Source of the DNA: Lysobacter niastensis
GTDB taxonomy: Bacteria; Pseudomonadota; Gammaproteobacteria; Xanthomonadales; Xanthomonadaceae
Reading direction: 5' to 3'
Length of the DNA stretch: 64,000 bases
Assembly: GCF_015453285.1 (NCBI RefSeq)
Contig: NZ_JADLZT010000005.1
Span: 248,001 to 312,000 of the forward strand
Shown: piece by piece, positions 1 through 7,994 of the stretch
Layout of the letters: each line of letters starts with the position of its first letter
Position numbering within the stretch: the first letter of the stretch is position 1
Translations under genes and position numbers: made by a program
Notes under the pieces: model-generated
What the model was told of the DNA's origin: nothing
Database searches by the model: none
Seen by the model: only the letters and a program-made list of their open reading frames with translations

Positions 1-2
1 TC

Positions 3-584
3 GAGCCCGAGATCGCTGCGTTCGAACAGGCCGACAGCCTCGTGCGCCGCCGCGCAGGCAGCGTGGTGTTCGTCGGCAGCTCGTCGATCCGGATGTGGGA
101 CTCGCTTGGCGACGATTTCACGGGCGTGCCCGTGATCAACCGTGGCTTCGGTGGCTCGCGCGTCCGCGATGCGACGTACTTCGCCGGCCGCATCGTCACC
201 GCATACCAGCCGCGCGCGGTCGTGCTCTATGCCGGCGACAACGACCTGGCCGAAGGCCGCACGCCGAAGCAGGTGCGCGACGACTTCGCTGCGTTCGTGG
301 CGAAGGTGCGCGAGTCGCAGCCGCAGGTGCGCATTGCATTCGTGTCGATCAAGCCCAGCCCGGCCCGCGAGGCGCTGATGCCGCAGGCCCGCGAGGCCAA
401 CGCACTGGTGCGCGAATGGGCCGGCCGCCAGCAGGGCGTGGACTACCTGGACGTGTTCCTGCCGATGCTCGACGGACAGGGGCGCCCGCGCGCCGAACTC
501 TTCGTCGACGATCGCCTGCACATGAACAGCAGCGGCTACATGATCTGGGCAGGTGTGGTCAGGCCGTGGCTGGCCGGGTTGTAA
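3..584 (+). CDS. SGNH/GDSL-family hydrolase, 5' end outside window
   Basis: The frame is already open at the left edge, so the N-terminus lies outside the window; 193 residues are visible. Family blocks are present: block I around FVGSSSIRMW with the nucleophile serine, block II NRGFGGS with the oxyanion glycine, block III GDND, and block V DRLHMNSSGY with the catalytic Asp-x-x-His. Members hydrolyse acyl or acetyl esters (lipids, sugars, peptidoglycan decorations); the substrate cannot be read from sequence. Localisation is unknown because any signal peptide is cut off. The stop is 8 bp before the next gene, so the two may be cotranscribed. The family call is firm; the substrate is open. Confidence 0.88.
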   Translation, partial: EPEIAAFEQADSLVRRRAGSVVFVGSSSIRMWDSLGDDFTGVPVINRGFGGSRVRDATYFAGRIVTAYQPRAVVLYAGDNDLAEGRTPKQVRDDFAAFVAKVRESQPQVRIAFVSIKPSPAREALMPQAREANALVREWAGRQQGVDYLDVFLPMLDGQGRPRAELFVDDRLHMNSSGYMIWAGVVRPWLAGL

Positions 585-591
585 TCCCGGC

Positions 592-975
592 ATGACCCCG
601 ATCCGATCGCTGCCGCGCTTCGTTCTCGCCGCATCGCTCGCGCTGCTTGCCGCGACGGCGTCCTTCGCTGCACCGCCGCCGCAGGCCCAGCGCGAGATTG
701 ACCAGCTGATCTCCGCGCTGGGCGGCTCCGGCTGCCAGTTCCAGCGCAACGGCCGCTGGTACGCCGCCACTGACGCGCAGGCGCACCTGCGCAAGAAGTA
801 CGAATGGCTGCGCAAGCGCGACATGGTCGCCAGCGCCGAGCAGTTCATCGAACGTGCCGGTAGCCAGAGCAGCATCAGCGGGCAGGCCTACCAGGTGCGC
901 TGCGGGAATGCGGCGGCGGTCAGTTCGGCCAGGTGGCTGAACACCCGGCTGGCGGAGATCCGCCGCGCGCCATGA
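592..975 (+). CDS. Secreted DUF5329-type protein
   Basis: 127 residues. An N-terminal signal peptide is visible: basic start (MTPIRSLPRF), a hydrophobic core rich in Ala/Leu, and a likely cut after ASFA. The mature part is short and helical, with two cysteines (GSGCQFQ and QVRCGN) that could form a disulfide in the periplasm. The layout matches the small DUF5329 family (short exported protein with the 'C-x-F-x-R-N-G-x-W-Y' segment near the N-terminus); function is unknown. ATG at 592 was chosen because it starts the signal peptide and lies just after the preceding stop. Confidence 0.72.
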   Translation: MTPIRSLPRFVLAASLALLAATASFAAPPPQAQREIDQLISALGGSGCQFQRNGRWYAATDAQAHLRKKYEWLRKRDMVASAEQFIERAGSQSSISGQAYQVRCGNAAAVSSARWLNTRLAEIRRAP

Positions 976-1054
976 CAGGCGTGTCGTTGGTCACATCACG
1001 ACCCGGTATGCGATTGGCTAGACTGAGGACGTCTTCCGACAGGGATCCATCGGC

Positions 1055-1252
1055 ATGAACGCATCGCGTCCGTTCACCCGTTCGCGGCACGACCGCATGA
1101 TCGCCGGCGTGATGGGCGGGATCGCCCAGCGCTACGGCTGGAACTCGACGTTGCTCCGGGCGGTCTTCGTCATCGTCTCGATCGCCTCGGCGGCGTTCCC
1201 GGGCATTCTGGTCTACCTGATCCTGTGGCTGCTGATGCCGGAAGGCGACTGA
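1055..1252 (+). CDS. PspC-domain small membrane protein
   Basis: 65 residues. It has the standard PspC layout: a basic N-terminus, the motif around 'IAGVMGGIAQRYGWN', then one long hydrophobic segment (FVIVSIASAAFPGILVYLILWLLM) ending in the acidic tail PEGD. PspC-domain proteins sit in the inner membrane and in enterobacteria sense or relay envelope stress to PspA. This is the minimal single-domain form. A PspA/IM30 homologue lies far away at 45.3-46.0 kb, so no operon link exists here. Spacing to the next gene is 14 bp. Confidence 0.9.
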   Translation: MNASRPFTRSRHDRMIAGVMGGIAQRYGWNSTLLRAVFVIVSIASAAFPGILVYLILWLLMPEGD

Positions 1253-1266
1253 CCGGCAGCGCCGCC

Positions 1267-1713
1267 ATGCGTGCGTTGCTGATGCGTCTCCTGATCGCGC
1301 TGGGCGCGATCTGGACCTTGCCCAACACACTGATCGGCCTGCTGCTCGGCGCCGTCGGCCTGCCGTTCGGCGCACACGCGCACTGGCGCCGGCGCGAACT
1401 CGCGCTGGTATTCCACAAGTGGCCCTGGGGTCCGGGCGGCGCCATCACCTTCGGCAACGTCATCGTCCATACCGGCGACGATCTGGACTCGCCGTGCGTG
1501 ACGTACGCACATCGCGCGGGTCATGGTGCGGAGCCGCCCATCGTGCTGGCCGACCACGAGCGCGCGCACGTCTACCAGTACCTCGTGCTCGGCCCGCTGT
1601 TCCTGCCGCTCTACCTGGTGTTCGGCGGCATCAGCGTGCGCAATCGCTTCGAGCGCGCCGCCGACCGCTATGCGCGCACCGGACGTGGCTGGTGGCCGTT
1701 CAGCCAATCTTGA
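1267..1713 (+). CDS. Membrane protein with HExxH zinc-protease-like motif
   Basis: 148 residues. ATG at 1267 is chosen over an upstream GTG at 1225, which would overlap the preceding gene. An N-terminal hydrophobic segment (LLIALGAIWTLPNTLIGLLLGAVGL) precedes the motif HERAH, a fit to HExxH. A hydrophobic stretch (YLVLGPLFLPLYLVFGG) follows, then FERAADRYAR, which resembles the E-x-x-A-D third-ligand region of M48-type peptidases. The sequence therefore looks like a very small membrane metallopeptidase. No known small family is recognised with certainty, and catalytic activity is inference. Confidence 0.68.
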   Translation: MRALLMRLLIALGAIWTLPNTLIGLLLGAVGLPFGAHAHWRRRELALVFHKWPWGPGGAITFGNVIVHTGDDLDSPCVTYAHRAGHGAEPPIVLADHERAHVYQYLVLGPLFLPLYLVFGGISVRNRFERAADRYARTGRGWWPFSQS

Positions 1714-1843
1714 CCGGGCGGTAACGCACGGTGCGATAAGTTCGACGCGTCGGAGAAGGTATTGGACGCCAACGTTCATTACGCTCCGATACGGAAGGCT
1801 CAGCCACTCGGGATCAACACGAACCCTGGAGACTGGGCCTTCT

Positions 1844-2644
1844 CTATGTCCGGCGTTCGGTGACGCCGATCGCCAGCACCGACTGCGTTTCCCCGATGGG
1901 CATGGCGTCCGGTCCGAACCGGCGCTCGGCGAAAGTGATTTCCTGGCCGTCGATCAACACCACGCTGCTGCAGCGCGTGCCGTAGCGCGGGCTGCGCACG
2001 AACGGCGGCGACAGGGCGCGTTCCAGATCGAGGCCGACGCCGGTATCGGGCAGGGCGGTGTCCGGTGCGGGCGTCGTGTCCGCCAGCGCATCGAACAGCG
2101 GGGTGAGTTCACGGGGGCTGGCGGCATCGTCCAGCGGCTGCTCCAGCCAGCGGTCAAGCGCCCTCATCGCCAGTCCGCTCTTCGGCCACGCCGCATCAAA
2201 CGCTCCGTTCGACATCGCGTGAAGCCCCGGTGCTACCGCATGCGTCGAGTACTGCGGATGGTTGCTGGCGAAGCGCAGCGAGCGCCCATCCCAGACCAGA
2301 AGATTGAATCGACCGTACTCGGCGGCGGTATCGGCGAGCGCGGAGAGATATTCCTCACTGCCGGCTTCGCCATGTGCGAAGTCATGCACCAGCGCGCCGC
2401 GCGAGCGCGGCATCGGCTCGGCCGACAGCCCCGCACGCACGTTGGTCACGGCGGCGAGGCGGCCGCGCGTGGACACCAGCAGCCAGCTGCCTCCCTGTTG
2501 CAGGTCGCGCCCGCCGTAGACGTCCGATCGTTCGGGATCGGGCGCCGCGGCGCTGGCCGGGCGGGCGTGCAACTCGTCGCGGTTGGCGATCAGGGCCAGC
2601 CGGTAGCGTGGGTGCGCCTCCCAGGCGAGGGCGATCAGGCACAT
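1844..2644 (-). CDS. NRDE (TANGO2-like) family protein
   Basis: 266 residues starting MCLIALAWE, the classic NRDE start: Met followed by Cys2, with the signature 'ALIANRDEL' near residue 20. In this family Cys2 is proposed as an N-terminal nucleophile after Met removal. Other family marks are 'GGRDLQQGGSWLLVS' and 'LAAVTNVR' in the first third and 'GTRCSSVVLID' near the end. The eukaryotic relative TANGO2 is linked to haem/lipid handling; the bacterial role is not settled. The start is fixed by Cys2 biology: an upstream extension to 2857 would bury the cysteine. It is transcribed away from the next gene. Confidence 0.9.
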   Translation of the reverse strand: MCLIALAWEAHPRYRLALIANRDELHARPASAAAPDPERSDVYGGRDLQQGGSWLLVSTRGRLAAVTNVRAGLSAEPMPRSRGALVHDFAHGEAGSEEYLSALADTAAEYGRFNLLVWDGRSLRFASNHPQYSTHAVAPGLHAMSNGAFDAAWPKSGLAMRALDRWLEQPLDDAASPRELTPLFDALADTTPAPDTALPDTGVGLDLERALSPPFVRSPRYGTRCSSVVLIDGQEITFAERRFGPDAMPIGETQSVLAIGVTERRT

Positions 2645-2880
2645 CGGCAGCCTGCCGGGCGGCGGGCGCGGTGCCGTACGTCGGGTTTCTTCACGCTCCT
2701 GCTCCTTGGCCGGTCGACGGGACGCCGGCCGCGTGATCAGAGTATGGGGTAGGGGAAGTCCTACCTCCGTCAGCGCCTTGCGCCGACAGCGTTGCGAGCT
2801 GGATGCCGCCAATCTGCCGCATGTCACAGATGCGCGGGCGATCCCGCGCGGTGCCATCCGAGTAAACGTGGAGACGTTGC

Positions 2881-3087
2881 ATGTACCGGGTTGAAGTTTC
2901 GCACCAGGACGGACGCCAACTGGTCCCGCCGATCGCGGAGGCCAGCTTCGACTTCGGCACCGCCGAAGCCGCTCTGGCGCAGGTGCTACCGCAAGCCAAG
3001 CAGTGGGCCGAGAGCCGCCGCCAGACGGTCTGGCTGCGCATCTACGACCAGAACTCGCGCGTCGTCTTCGGGACGCTGCTGCCGTAA
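2881..3087 (+). CDS. Small conserved hypothetical protein
   Basis: 68 residues, no signal peptide or membrane segment. A GGAG Shine-Dalgarno sequence lies 7 bases before ATG 2881, and codon usage matches the neighbours. The sequence is mixed alpha/beta (VEVSHQDG..., a central Ala/Gln-rich helix, then VWLRIYDQNSRVVFGTLL), suggesting a small compact fold. No family recognised. It stands alone between the divergent NRDE gene and the lipoprotein pair downstream. Confidence 0.6.
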   Translation: MYRVEVSHQDGRQLVPPIAEASFDFGTAEAALAQVLPQAKQWAESRRQTVWLRIYDQNSRVVFGTLLP

Positions 3088-3194
3088 TAGCCGTTGGGCC
3101 GCGGAGGGCACACCTTCACGCGGCCTTACCGGCGATCGGTATGGACTCCTACCCGGTTCGGGTGACGCCGGCAGTCGGCGAACGGGAGCCCCTG

Positions 3195-4661
3195 ATGTCT
3201 GTTCTGGCGATGCCGCGGATTCGCGGCATGCGTATTGCCATGGCAATCACGGTCGTGATGGCCGCACTCTCTGCCTGCCAGAAGGCGCCACCCGAGGCGG
3301 TGGCTCCGGCTGCGAAACCCGCTGAGCCGGCGGCTGCGGCGGACGACACCCGCGCCATCGCCAAGGACGCCTACATCTACGGCTTCCCGATGGTGGACAA
3401 CTACCGCATCCAGTATTCGTACTTCGCCGATCCGAAGAATCCCGAGTACAAGGGCGCGTGGAACGAGATCCACAACACTGCGCGGGTCTACACGCCCGAA
3501 GACAAGGCGATCCAGTCGCCAAACTCCGACACGCCGTATTCCCAACTGGGCGCCGACCTGCGCGCCGAGCCGCTGGTGATATCGGTGCCTGCCGTCGAGA
3601 AGGGGCGCTACTACTCGGCGCAGTTCATCGACATGTACACCTACAACTTCGCCTACGTCGGCAGCCGGGCCACAGGCAACGGTGCGGGCAACTATCTGTT
3701 GGCGGGGCCCAACTGGAAAGGTGAGACACCCAAGGGCATCAAGGACGTGATCCGCTCGGAAACGGAGCTGGCGTTCGTGCTGTTCCGTACGCAGTTGTTC
3801 AACGCTGGCGATATCGAGAGGGTCAAGAAGATCCAGGCCGGTTACAAGGCGCAACCGTTGTCGACGTTCCTCGGTACTCCCGCGCCGCCGCCGGCGCCGA
3901 AGATCGATTTCATCGCGCCACTGACGCCGGAGCAGCAGAAGACCTCGCCCGAGTTCTTCCGCATCCTCAACTTCGTTCTCCAGTTCTGTCCGACGCATCC
4001 CAGCGAGACGGAGTTGATGGCGCGTTTCGCCAAGATCGGCGTCGGCGCGGGCAAGCCGTTCGATGTCGCGGCGTTGCCTGCAGAGCAGCGCAAGGGCATC
4101 GAGGACGGCATGGCCGACGCGTGGAAGGCGTTCGGCGAATACAAGACGACGAAGCTCGACACCGGTGAAGAAAGCAGCGCCGACGGTTTCGGCACCCGGG
4201 ACTTCCTGAAGAACAACTATCTCCGGCGCATGGCCAGTGCGGTGCTGGGCATCTACGGCAACTCCAAGGAAGAGGCGGTGTACCCGGCCTACTTCACGGA
4301 TGCGGCCGGCGGGAAACTCGATGCATCGACGAGCCGTTACACCCTGCGCTTCGCTCCTGGTCAGCTACCGCCGGCCAACGCGTTCTGGTCGGTCACGATT
4401 TACGAGCTTCCGTCCAGTCTGCTCAGTACCAACCCGCTGAATCGCTACCTGATCAACTCGTCGATGTTGCCTTCGCTGAAGAAGGACGCCGACGGCGGCA
4501 TCACGCTCTACATCCAGCACGAGTCGCCCGGCAAGGACAAGGAAGCCAACTGGCTGCCGGCGCCGAAGGGCCCGTTCTTCGCCGCGATGCGCGTGTACTG
4601 GCCCAAGCCTGAAGCGCTCGACGGACGCTGGAAGGCGCCGCCCATGCAACGAGCCAACTGA
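3195..4661 (+). CDS. DUF1254/DUF1214-domain lipoprotein (first of tandem pair)
   Basis: 488 residues. The N-terminus is a lipoprotein signal: hydrophobic MAITVVMAALSAC with Cys after L-S-A, then a Pro/Ala linker. The start is set by GGAG upstream of ATG 3195; an in-frame ATG at 3228 would also keep the lipobox. The body has the DUF1254 pattern (KDAYIYGFPMVDNYR, SPNSDTPYSQ, FIDMYTYNFAYVG) and a C-terminal DUF1214 pattern (FWSVTIYELPSSLL, NRYLINS, NWLPAPKGPF). Proteins of this type occur in many environmental bacteria, usually exported; the reaction is unknown. It is 18 bp ahead of a second, related lipoprotein gene, probably one operon. Confidence 0.9.
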   Translation: MSVLAMPRIRGMRIAMAITVVMAALSACQKAPPEAVAPAAKPAEPAAAADDTRAIAKDAYIYGFPMVDNYRIQYSYFADPKNPEYKGAWNEIHNTARVYTPEDKAIQSPNSDTPYSQLGADLRAEPLVISVPAVEKGRYYSAQFIDMYTYNFAYVGSRATGNGAGNYLLAGPNWKGETPKGIKDVIRSETELAFVLFRTQLFNAGDIERVKKIQAGYKAQPLSTFLGTPAPPPAPKIDFIAPLTPEQQKTSPEFFRILNFVLQFCPTHPSETELMARFAKIGVGAGKPFDVAALPAEQRKGIEDGMADAWKAFGEYKTTKLDTGEESSADGFGTRDFLKNNYLRRMASAVLGIYGNSKEEAVYPAYFTDAAGGKLDASTSRYTLRFAPGQLPPANAFWSVTIYELPSSLLSTNPLNRYLINSSMLPSLKKDADGGITLYIQHESPGKDKEANWLPAPKGPFFAAMRVYWPKPEALDGRWKAPPMQRAN

Positions 4662-4679
4662 TCGAACCCGGAGACCGTC

Positions 4680-5843
4680 ATGACCGTTCGCCTCGCAACG
4701 CTGCCCTTCCCGACGGGCGTGCTCGCCGTCACCATCTCGCTGTCGCTTGCCGCTTGCCAGCGCAACGAGTCGGCAGCGCCCACCGAAACCTCGGCGGCGC
4801 CGCCGGCCGCCGCCACCACGGCTGCCGCCGCGCCAACCACGACGCCCACGGCTGGGGACACCGCGCCGGCCGTGCCGGCGTCCGAGCCCGGCACCGTTCC
4901 CGTCACGGTCGACAACTTCGTGCGCGCCGAGTCCGACGTGTACTTCGCCGGGATCGCCAAGGACGGCGGCTTCGGTAAGTTCTTCCACCGCCGCGAGCCC
5001 ACGCCGCTCGACAAGCAGACCGTGATCCGCATGAATCGCGACACGCTGTATTCGGGCGCGCTGTTCGACCTGGATGCGGGGCCGGTGACGATTACGCTGC
5101 CCGATGCAGGGAAGCGCTTCATGTCGATGCAGGTCATCGACGAGGACCAGTACACCTCGCAGGTCATCTACAAGCCCGGTACATACACGCTCACGCGCGA
5201 CAAGATCGGCACCCGCTACGTCGCCACCCCGGTCCGCATCCTGGTCGATCCGAACAATCCCGAGGACGTGAAGCAGGTGCACGCGTTGCAGGATGCGATC
5301 AAGGTCGAGCAGGCCAGTCCTGGCACGTTCGAGGTCCCGAAGTGGGATCCGGTCAGCCAGAAACGCGTGCGCGAAGCGTTGCTGACGCTGGCCTCGACCT
5401 TGCCGGATGCGCGTCACAGCTTCGGCACCAAGGGCGAGGTCGACCCGGTGCGGCGCCTGATCAACTCCGCCGCGGCCTGGGGTGGCAACCCCGACAAGGA
5501 CGCGGTCTACCTCAACGTCACCCCGCCGAAGAACGACGGCAAGACCGTCTACAAGCTGCATGTGGCGGATGTGCCGGTCGACGGTTTCTGGTCGATCAGT
5601 CTGTACAACGCGCAGGGCTACTTCGAGGCCAACCCGCAGAATGCCTACACGTTCAACAGCGTCACCTCCAAGCGCAATGCCGACGGCTCCGTGGACATCC
5701 AGTTCGGTGGTTGTGACGGTCAGGTGCCGAACTGCCTGCCGATCATGCCCGGCTGGAACTACATGGTCCGGCTCTACCGACCGCGTGCGGACGCGCTGAG
5801 CGGCAAGTGGAAGTTCCCGGAAGCGCAGCCCAAGGCAGGCTGA
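4680..5843 (+). CDS. DUF1254/DUF1214-type lipoprotein (second of tandem pair)
   Basis: 387 residues. A signal sequence ends in the lipobox L-A-A-C, followed by a low-complexity Ala/Thr/Pro linker of about 40 residues, then the folded domain. Family marks include 'RMNRDTLYSGALFD', 'QVIDEDQYTSQVIY', and near the end 'GFWSISLYNAQGYF' and 'MPGWNYMVRLYRP'. It is related to the upstream gene in its C-terminal half but shorter and not a simple duplicate. GGAG lies upstream of ATG 4680. Both proteins should be anchored in the outer membrane facing the periplasm, or at the cell surface. Function unknown. Confidence 0.88.
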   Translation: MTVRLATLPFPTGVLAVTISLSLAACQRNESAAPTETSAAPPAAATTAAAAPTTTPTAGDTAPAVPASEPGTVPVTVDNFVRAESDVYFAGIAKDGGFGKFFHRREPTPLDKQTVIRMNRDTLYSGALFDLDAGPVTITLPDAGKRFMSMQVIDEDQYTSQVIYKPGTYTLTRDKIGTRYVATPVRILVDPNNPEDVKQVHALQDAIKVEQASPGTFEVPKWDPVSQKRVREALLTLASTLPDARHSFGTKGEVDPVRRLINSAAAWGGNPDKDAVYLNVTPPKNDGKTVYKLHVADVPVDGFWSISLYNAQGYFEANPQNAYTFNSVTSKRNADGSVDIQFGGCDGQVPNCLPIMPGWNYMVRLYRPRADALSGKWKFPEAQPKAG

Positions 5844-5852
5844 TACGCGGCA

Positions 5853-5875
5853 TGTCGCGATAGAGCTTCGCGACA
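5853..5875. terminator. Hairpin after the DUF1254 lipoprotein pair
   Basis: TGTCGCGA and TCGCGACA form a perfect 8-bp stem with a 7-base loop, starting 10 bases after the stop of the second lipoprotein gene. There is no T-run, so a terminator or mRNA-end stabiliser is an inference from position. Confidence 0.4.
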
Positions 5876-6023
5876 CCCGCACCAAGGGCATCCGGCAGGC
5901 GTCGGCAGGCCTCCTGTCGGCGCGCGTTGGCCGGCATCGCCCTTGGACCTGTTTGGGGGATGCAGCCGGGTTGGACGAGGCGCATGCTTGAGCGGCGAGA
6001 CACTGCCGCCCCGGGTGGCCCCC

Positions 6024-6491
6024 ATGCCTGCACGTCCTCCCGAACCGAATCGCTTTCGCGGACTGAGCTTCGGCGAGTTGTACGAGGCATGCCAGGTCAG
6101 GGCTTCCACCCTCCTGGGGCTGGACAGGGGTCGCGACACCCGGGAACGCGCCAACCTCGCCAAGGACACCGCCCACCTCCTGCTGGCAATCGCCCCGGTG
6201 TTGACCAAAGGCGAGCAGGCGTCTGGTACGCCCGCCAGTGCCATATTCCGGGACAACGAAGATTTCCTTCCCGCCTTCTTTACTGCGTACGAGCTCGAGA
6301 TGCGGCAGGTGCGGTACAGGATGTTGGTGGCGGCGTCGGAACTCGCCTACGAGGCGCGTGCGGAACAATGGTTGCGCGTCGGCCGGCTCAATGGCCAGCG
6401 CGCTTACGACCTGGCCCTGGACAGCGAAGAGGGGTTCGCGTTCGTCCTGGCGCACCTGGAACAGACATACAAGGCGAAGTCATCGCGCTGA
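6024..6491 (+). CDS. Conserved hypothetical helical protein
   Basis: 155 residues from ATG 6024; an upstream in-frame start at 5943 would add 27 low-complexity residues and is less likely. No signal peptide. The sequence is almost all helical and charged (FGELYEACQVRASTLLGL, ELEMRQVRYRMLVAASELAYEARAEQWLRV). No family recognised. Codon usage matches the neighbours, but the competing frame 5927-6703 is also open, so the call rests on composition and is moderate. Confidence 0.5.
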   Translation: MPARPPEPNRFRGLSFGELYEACQVRASTLLGLDRGRDTRERANLAKDTAHLLLAIAPVLTKGEQASGTPASAIFRDNEDFLPAFFTAYELEMRQVRYRMLVAASELAYEARAEQWLRVGRLNGQRAYDLALDSEEGFAFVLAHLEQTYKAKSSR

Positions 6492-6692
6492 CCCGCGCAT
6501 GGCGCCTCACCTTCAAGGCTGGATGTGAAGGCCGCCTCATGTTGTATCCGGATGTATCCAGCGCGGCCGCTGCGAGGTTTCCAGACAAAAGCGCGGCCGG
6601 GCTGACACCTGCGCGATACCTCCGGGTCCCGGAATACCGCTCCGGAAGCGGCGTCATGCCGTCGTCCGACCATCCCCCACCGGAGTATCACG

Positions 6693-7076
6693 ATGTCCCG
6701 TAACACCCCCCGTAACATCGGCGCGCTTGGCGTTGCCCTGGCCGGCCTCGTCCTCACTGGTTCCGCGTTCGCCATGCAGCCGCTCGCGCAGGGCTACATG
6801 CTGGCGGCCGGCCACGCCGCGGCCGAAGGCAAGTGCGGCGAAGGCCAGTGTGGCGACGAGAAGTTCGCCCAGGTCGATACCGACAACGATGCCCTCGTTT
6901 CGCGTGCCGAGTTCCTCGCCGTTGCCCCGGGCCAGGAAGCGCTCTTCGCCCAGAAGGACGTGAACCGCGACGGCTACATCTCGGAGAAGGAGTCCTACGA
7001 CTCGGTCAAGGCGGCCTACGAGACGCACGGCAAGAAGCTGCCGTCCGGCCTGTTCGCCAATCCTCCGCGCAAGTGA
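6693..7076 (+). CDS. Secreted EF-hand protein with EGKCGEGQCG metal-binding-type motif
   Basis: 127 residues; GGAG sits 8 bases before ATG 6693. A signal peptide (ALGVALAGLVLTGSAFA) is followed by the short motif EGKCGEGQCG. Two EF-hand loops follow: DTDNDALVSRAE and DVNRDGYISEKE, both with Asp/Asn at loop positions 1, 3, 5 and Glu at 12. The EGKCG repeat is the hallmark of HvfA/bufferin precursor peptides, exported metal-binding peptides modified on their cysteines by DUF692 enzymes. No DUF692 or DUF2063 partner gene is present nearby, so this is either an orphan precursor or a plain periplasmic calcium-binding protein. The domain reading is firm; the metallophore role is inference. Confidence 0.82.
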   Translation: MSRNTPRNIGALGVALAGLVLTGSAFAMQPLAQGYMLAAGHAAAEGKCGEGQCGDEKFAQVDTDNDALVSRAEFLAVAPGQEALFAQKDVNRDGYISEKESYDSVKAAYETHGKKLPSGLFANPPRK

Positions 7077-7120
7077 GGAAATCGCGCGGGCAGTGAGTGT
7101 TCACGGCCTCCCGTGAGTCG

Positions 7121-7151
7121 AAGTGCCCGGCCGCATTGCGGCCGGGCACTT
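7121..7151. terminator. Hairpin terminator between convergent genes
   Basis: A perfect 14-bp stem (AAGTGCCCGGCCGC paired with GCGGCCGGGCACTT) with a 3-base loop lies between the EF-hand gene and the convergent small gene at 7173-7379. It has no long T-run but is very stable and placed for bidirectional termination. Confidence 0.7.
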
Positions 7152-7172
7152 CCGTTCCGGGGGATGCATTCG

Positions 7173-7379
7173 TCAGTCGAGGCGGTTCAACGCCCTGATT
7201 CGCACCTCGCACGGGCGCGTTCCGTGAGCAGTTGCCGCCTGTTGCCGGACGCGCGCCAGCACGATCTCCGGGTCCAGCGCGCCGCCTTCCGGGATTTCAT
7301 GCACCAGTGTGGCCTGTCCCCAGATGCGCAGCCTCTCGCCCATCTGTATTTCGTAGTCCGCGAAGTAGCAGTAGCGCAT
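7173..7379 (-). CDS. Small hypothetical protein downstream of AroQ-like gene
   Basis: 68 residues from ATG 7379, five bases after the stop of the upstream minus-strand gene, so the two are probably cotranscribed. It starts MRYCYFADYEIQMGERLRIWG and has a conserved-looking 'IPEGGALDPEIVLARVRQQAA' segment. No signal peptide or membrane segment. No family recognised. A longer form starting at 7415 would overlap the upstream gene. Confidence 0.5.
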   Translation of the reverse strand: MRYCYFADYEIQMGERLRIWGQATLVHEIPEGGALDPEIVLARVRQQAATAHGTRPCEVRIRALNRLD

Positions 7380-7384
7380 GCGAG

Positions 7385-7825
7385 TCAGGTGCCAACGTGT
7401 ATGTCGTTCTCGCATTCGGCACAGCCGAGGTGTTCAAGGGCGATGGACAGCGCCAGCACATATCCCTGCGCGCCATAGCCGTCGATCACGCTCAGCGGCT
7501 TGTCCGTTGCCGCGGCCTGCGCGGCCTGCGCGGCCTGCGAATGGTCGGCGTGGACTTCGATGTACGGGATCCCCGAGCGAACCAGCCAGGCATCGAGATC
7601 GCCGTCGGGCACATGGACGCCGGGGTCCAGCAGCAGGAACTCGGTGCCGTCGTCGCCTGTACGGCGCAGCTTCTCGATCACGTCCGGAACATTGCGGCAG
7701 CTGCACAAGGTAACGGTCTTTCCAGCCTGTGAAGCGCGCTGGACCAGTTGCGACACGACTTCCCGGGGCAGGCCGTTGGCCTGTGATCGAGGCCCCTGGG
7801 GAGCCGTGATGATGGCGATGGACAT
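7385..7825 (-). CDS. Divergent AroQ-like (type II dehydroquinase fold) protein
   Basis: 146 residues, the usual length of type II 3-dehydroquinate dehydratase, with a strong GGAGG ribosome site 4 bases before the ATG at 7825. Resemblance: 'FLLLDPGVHV' to the AroQ 'INPGAYTH' strand, 'IPYIEVHADHSQ' to 'IPVVEVHLSN', and 'IDGYGAQGYVLALSIALEHL' to 'GFGADGYRLALEAL'. The N-terminal loop that carries the catalytic Tyr (consensus LGTREPEIYG) is replaced by TAPQGPRSQANG without Tyr, and the Arg of the FRH segment is not evident. Shikimate-pathway activity is therefore doubtful; it looks like a recruited or degenerate paralogue. Confidence 0.6.
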   Translation of the reverse strand: MSIAIITAPQGPRSQANGLPREVVSQLVQRASQAGKTVTLCSCRNVPDVIEKLRRTGDDGTEFLLLDPGVHVPDGDLDAWLVRSGIPYIEVHADHSQAAQAAQAAATDKPLSVIDGYGAQGYVLALSIALEHLGCAECENDIHVGT

Positions 7826-7994
7826 AGGTCCTCCGTGGTGACTGCGATCAGTCTCCGCCGGCAGCAGGTAAAGCCTCTATTCGCAAATTCCCAATGCGCA
7901 TAACCTGTGCGTAAAGGATTGCGGGGAGTGCCTGCTTCTCCAAGCACCGCGAGCCGCCGGACGACGGGTTATGCTGCGCCAACGCCGGTTTCCA

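Noticed and set aside
5927-6703. 258-codon frame overlapping the 6024-6491 gene
   Set aside because: Low-complexity Arg/Pro/Gly composition and no ribosome site; it also runs into the EF-hand gene's promoter.
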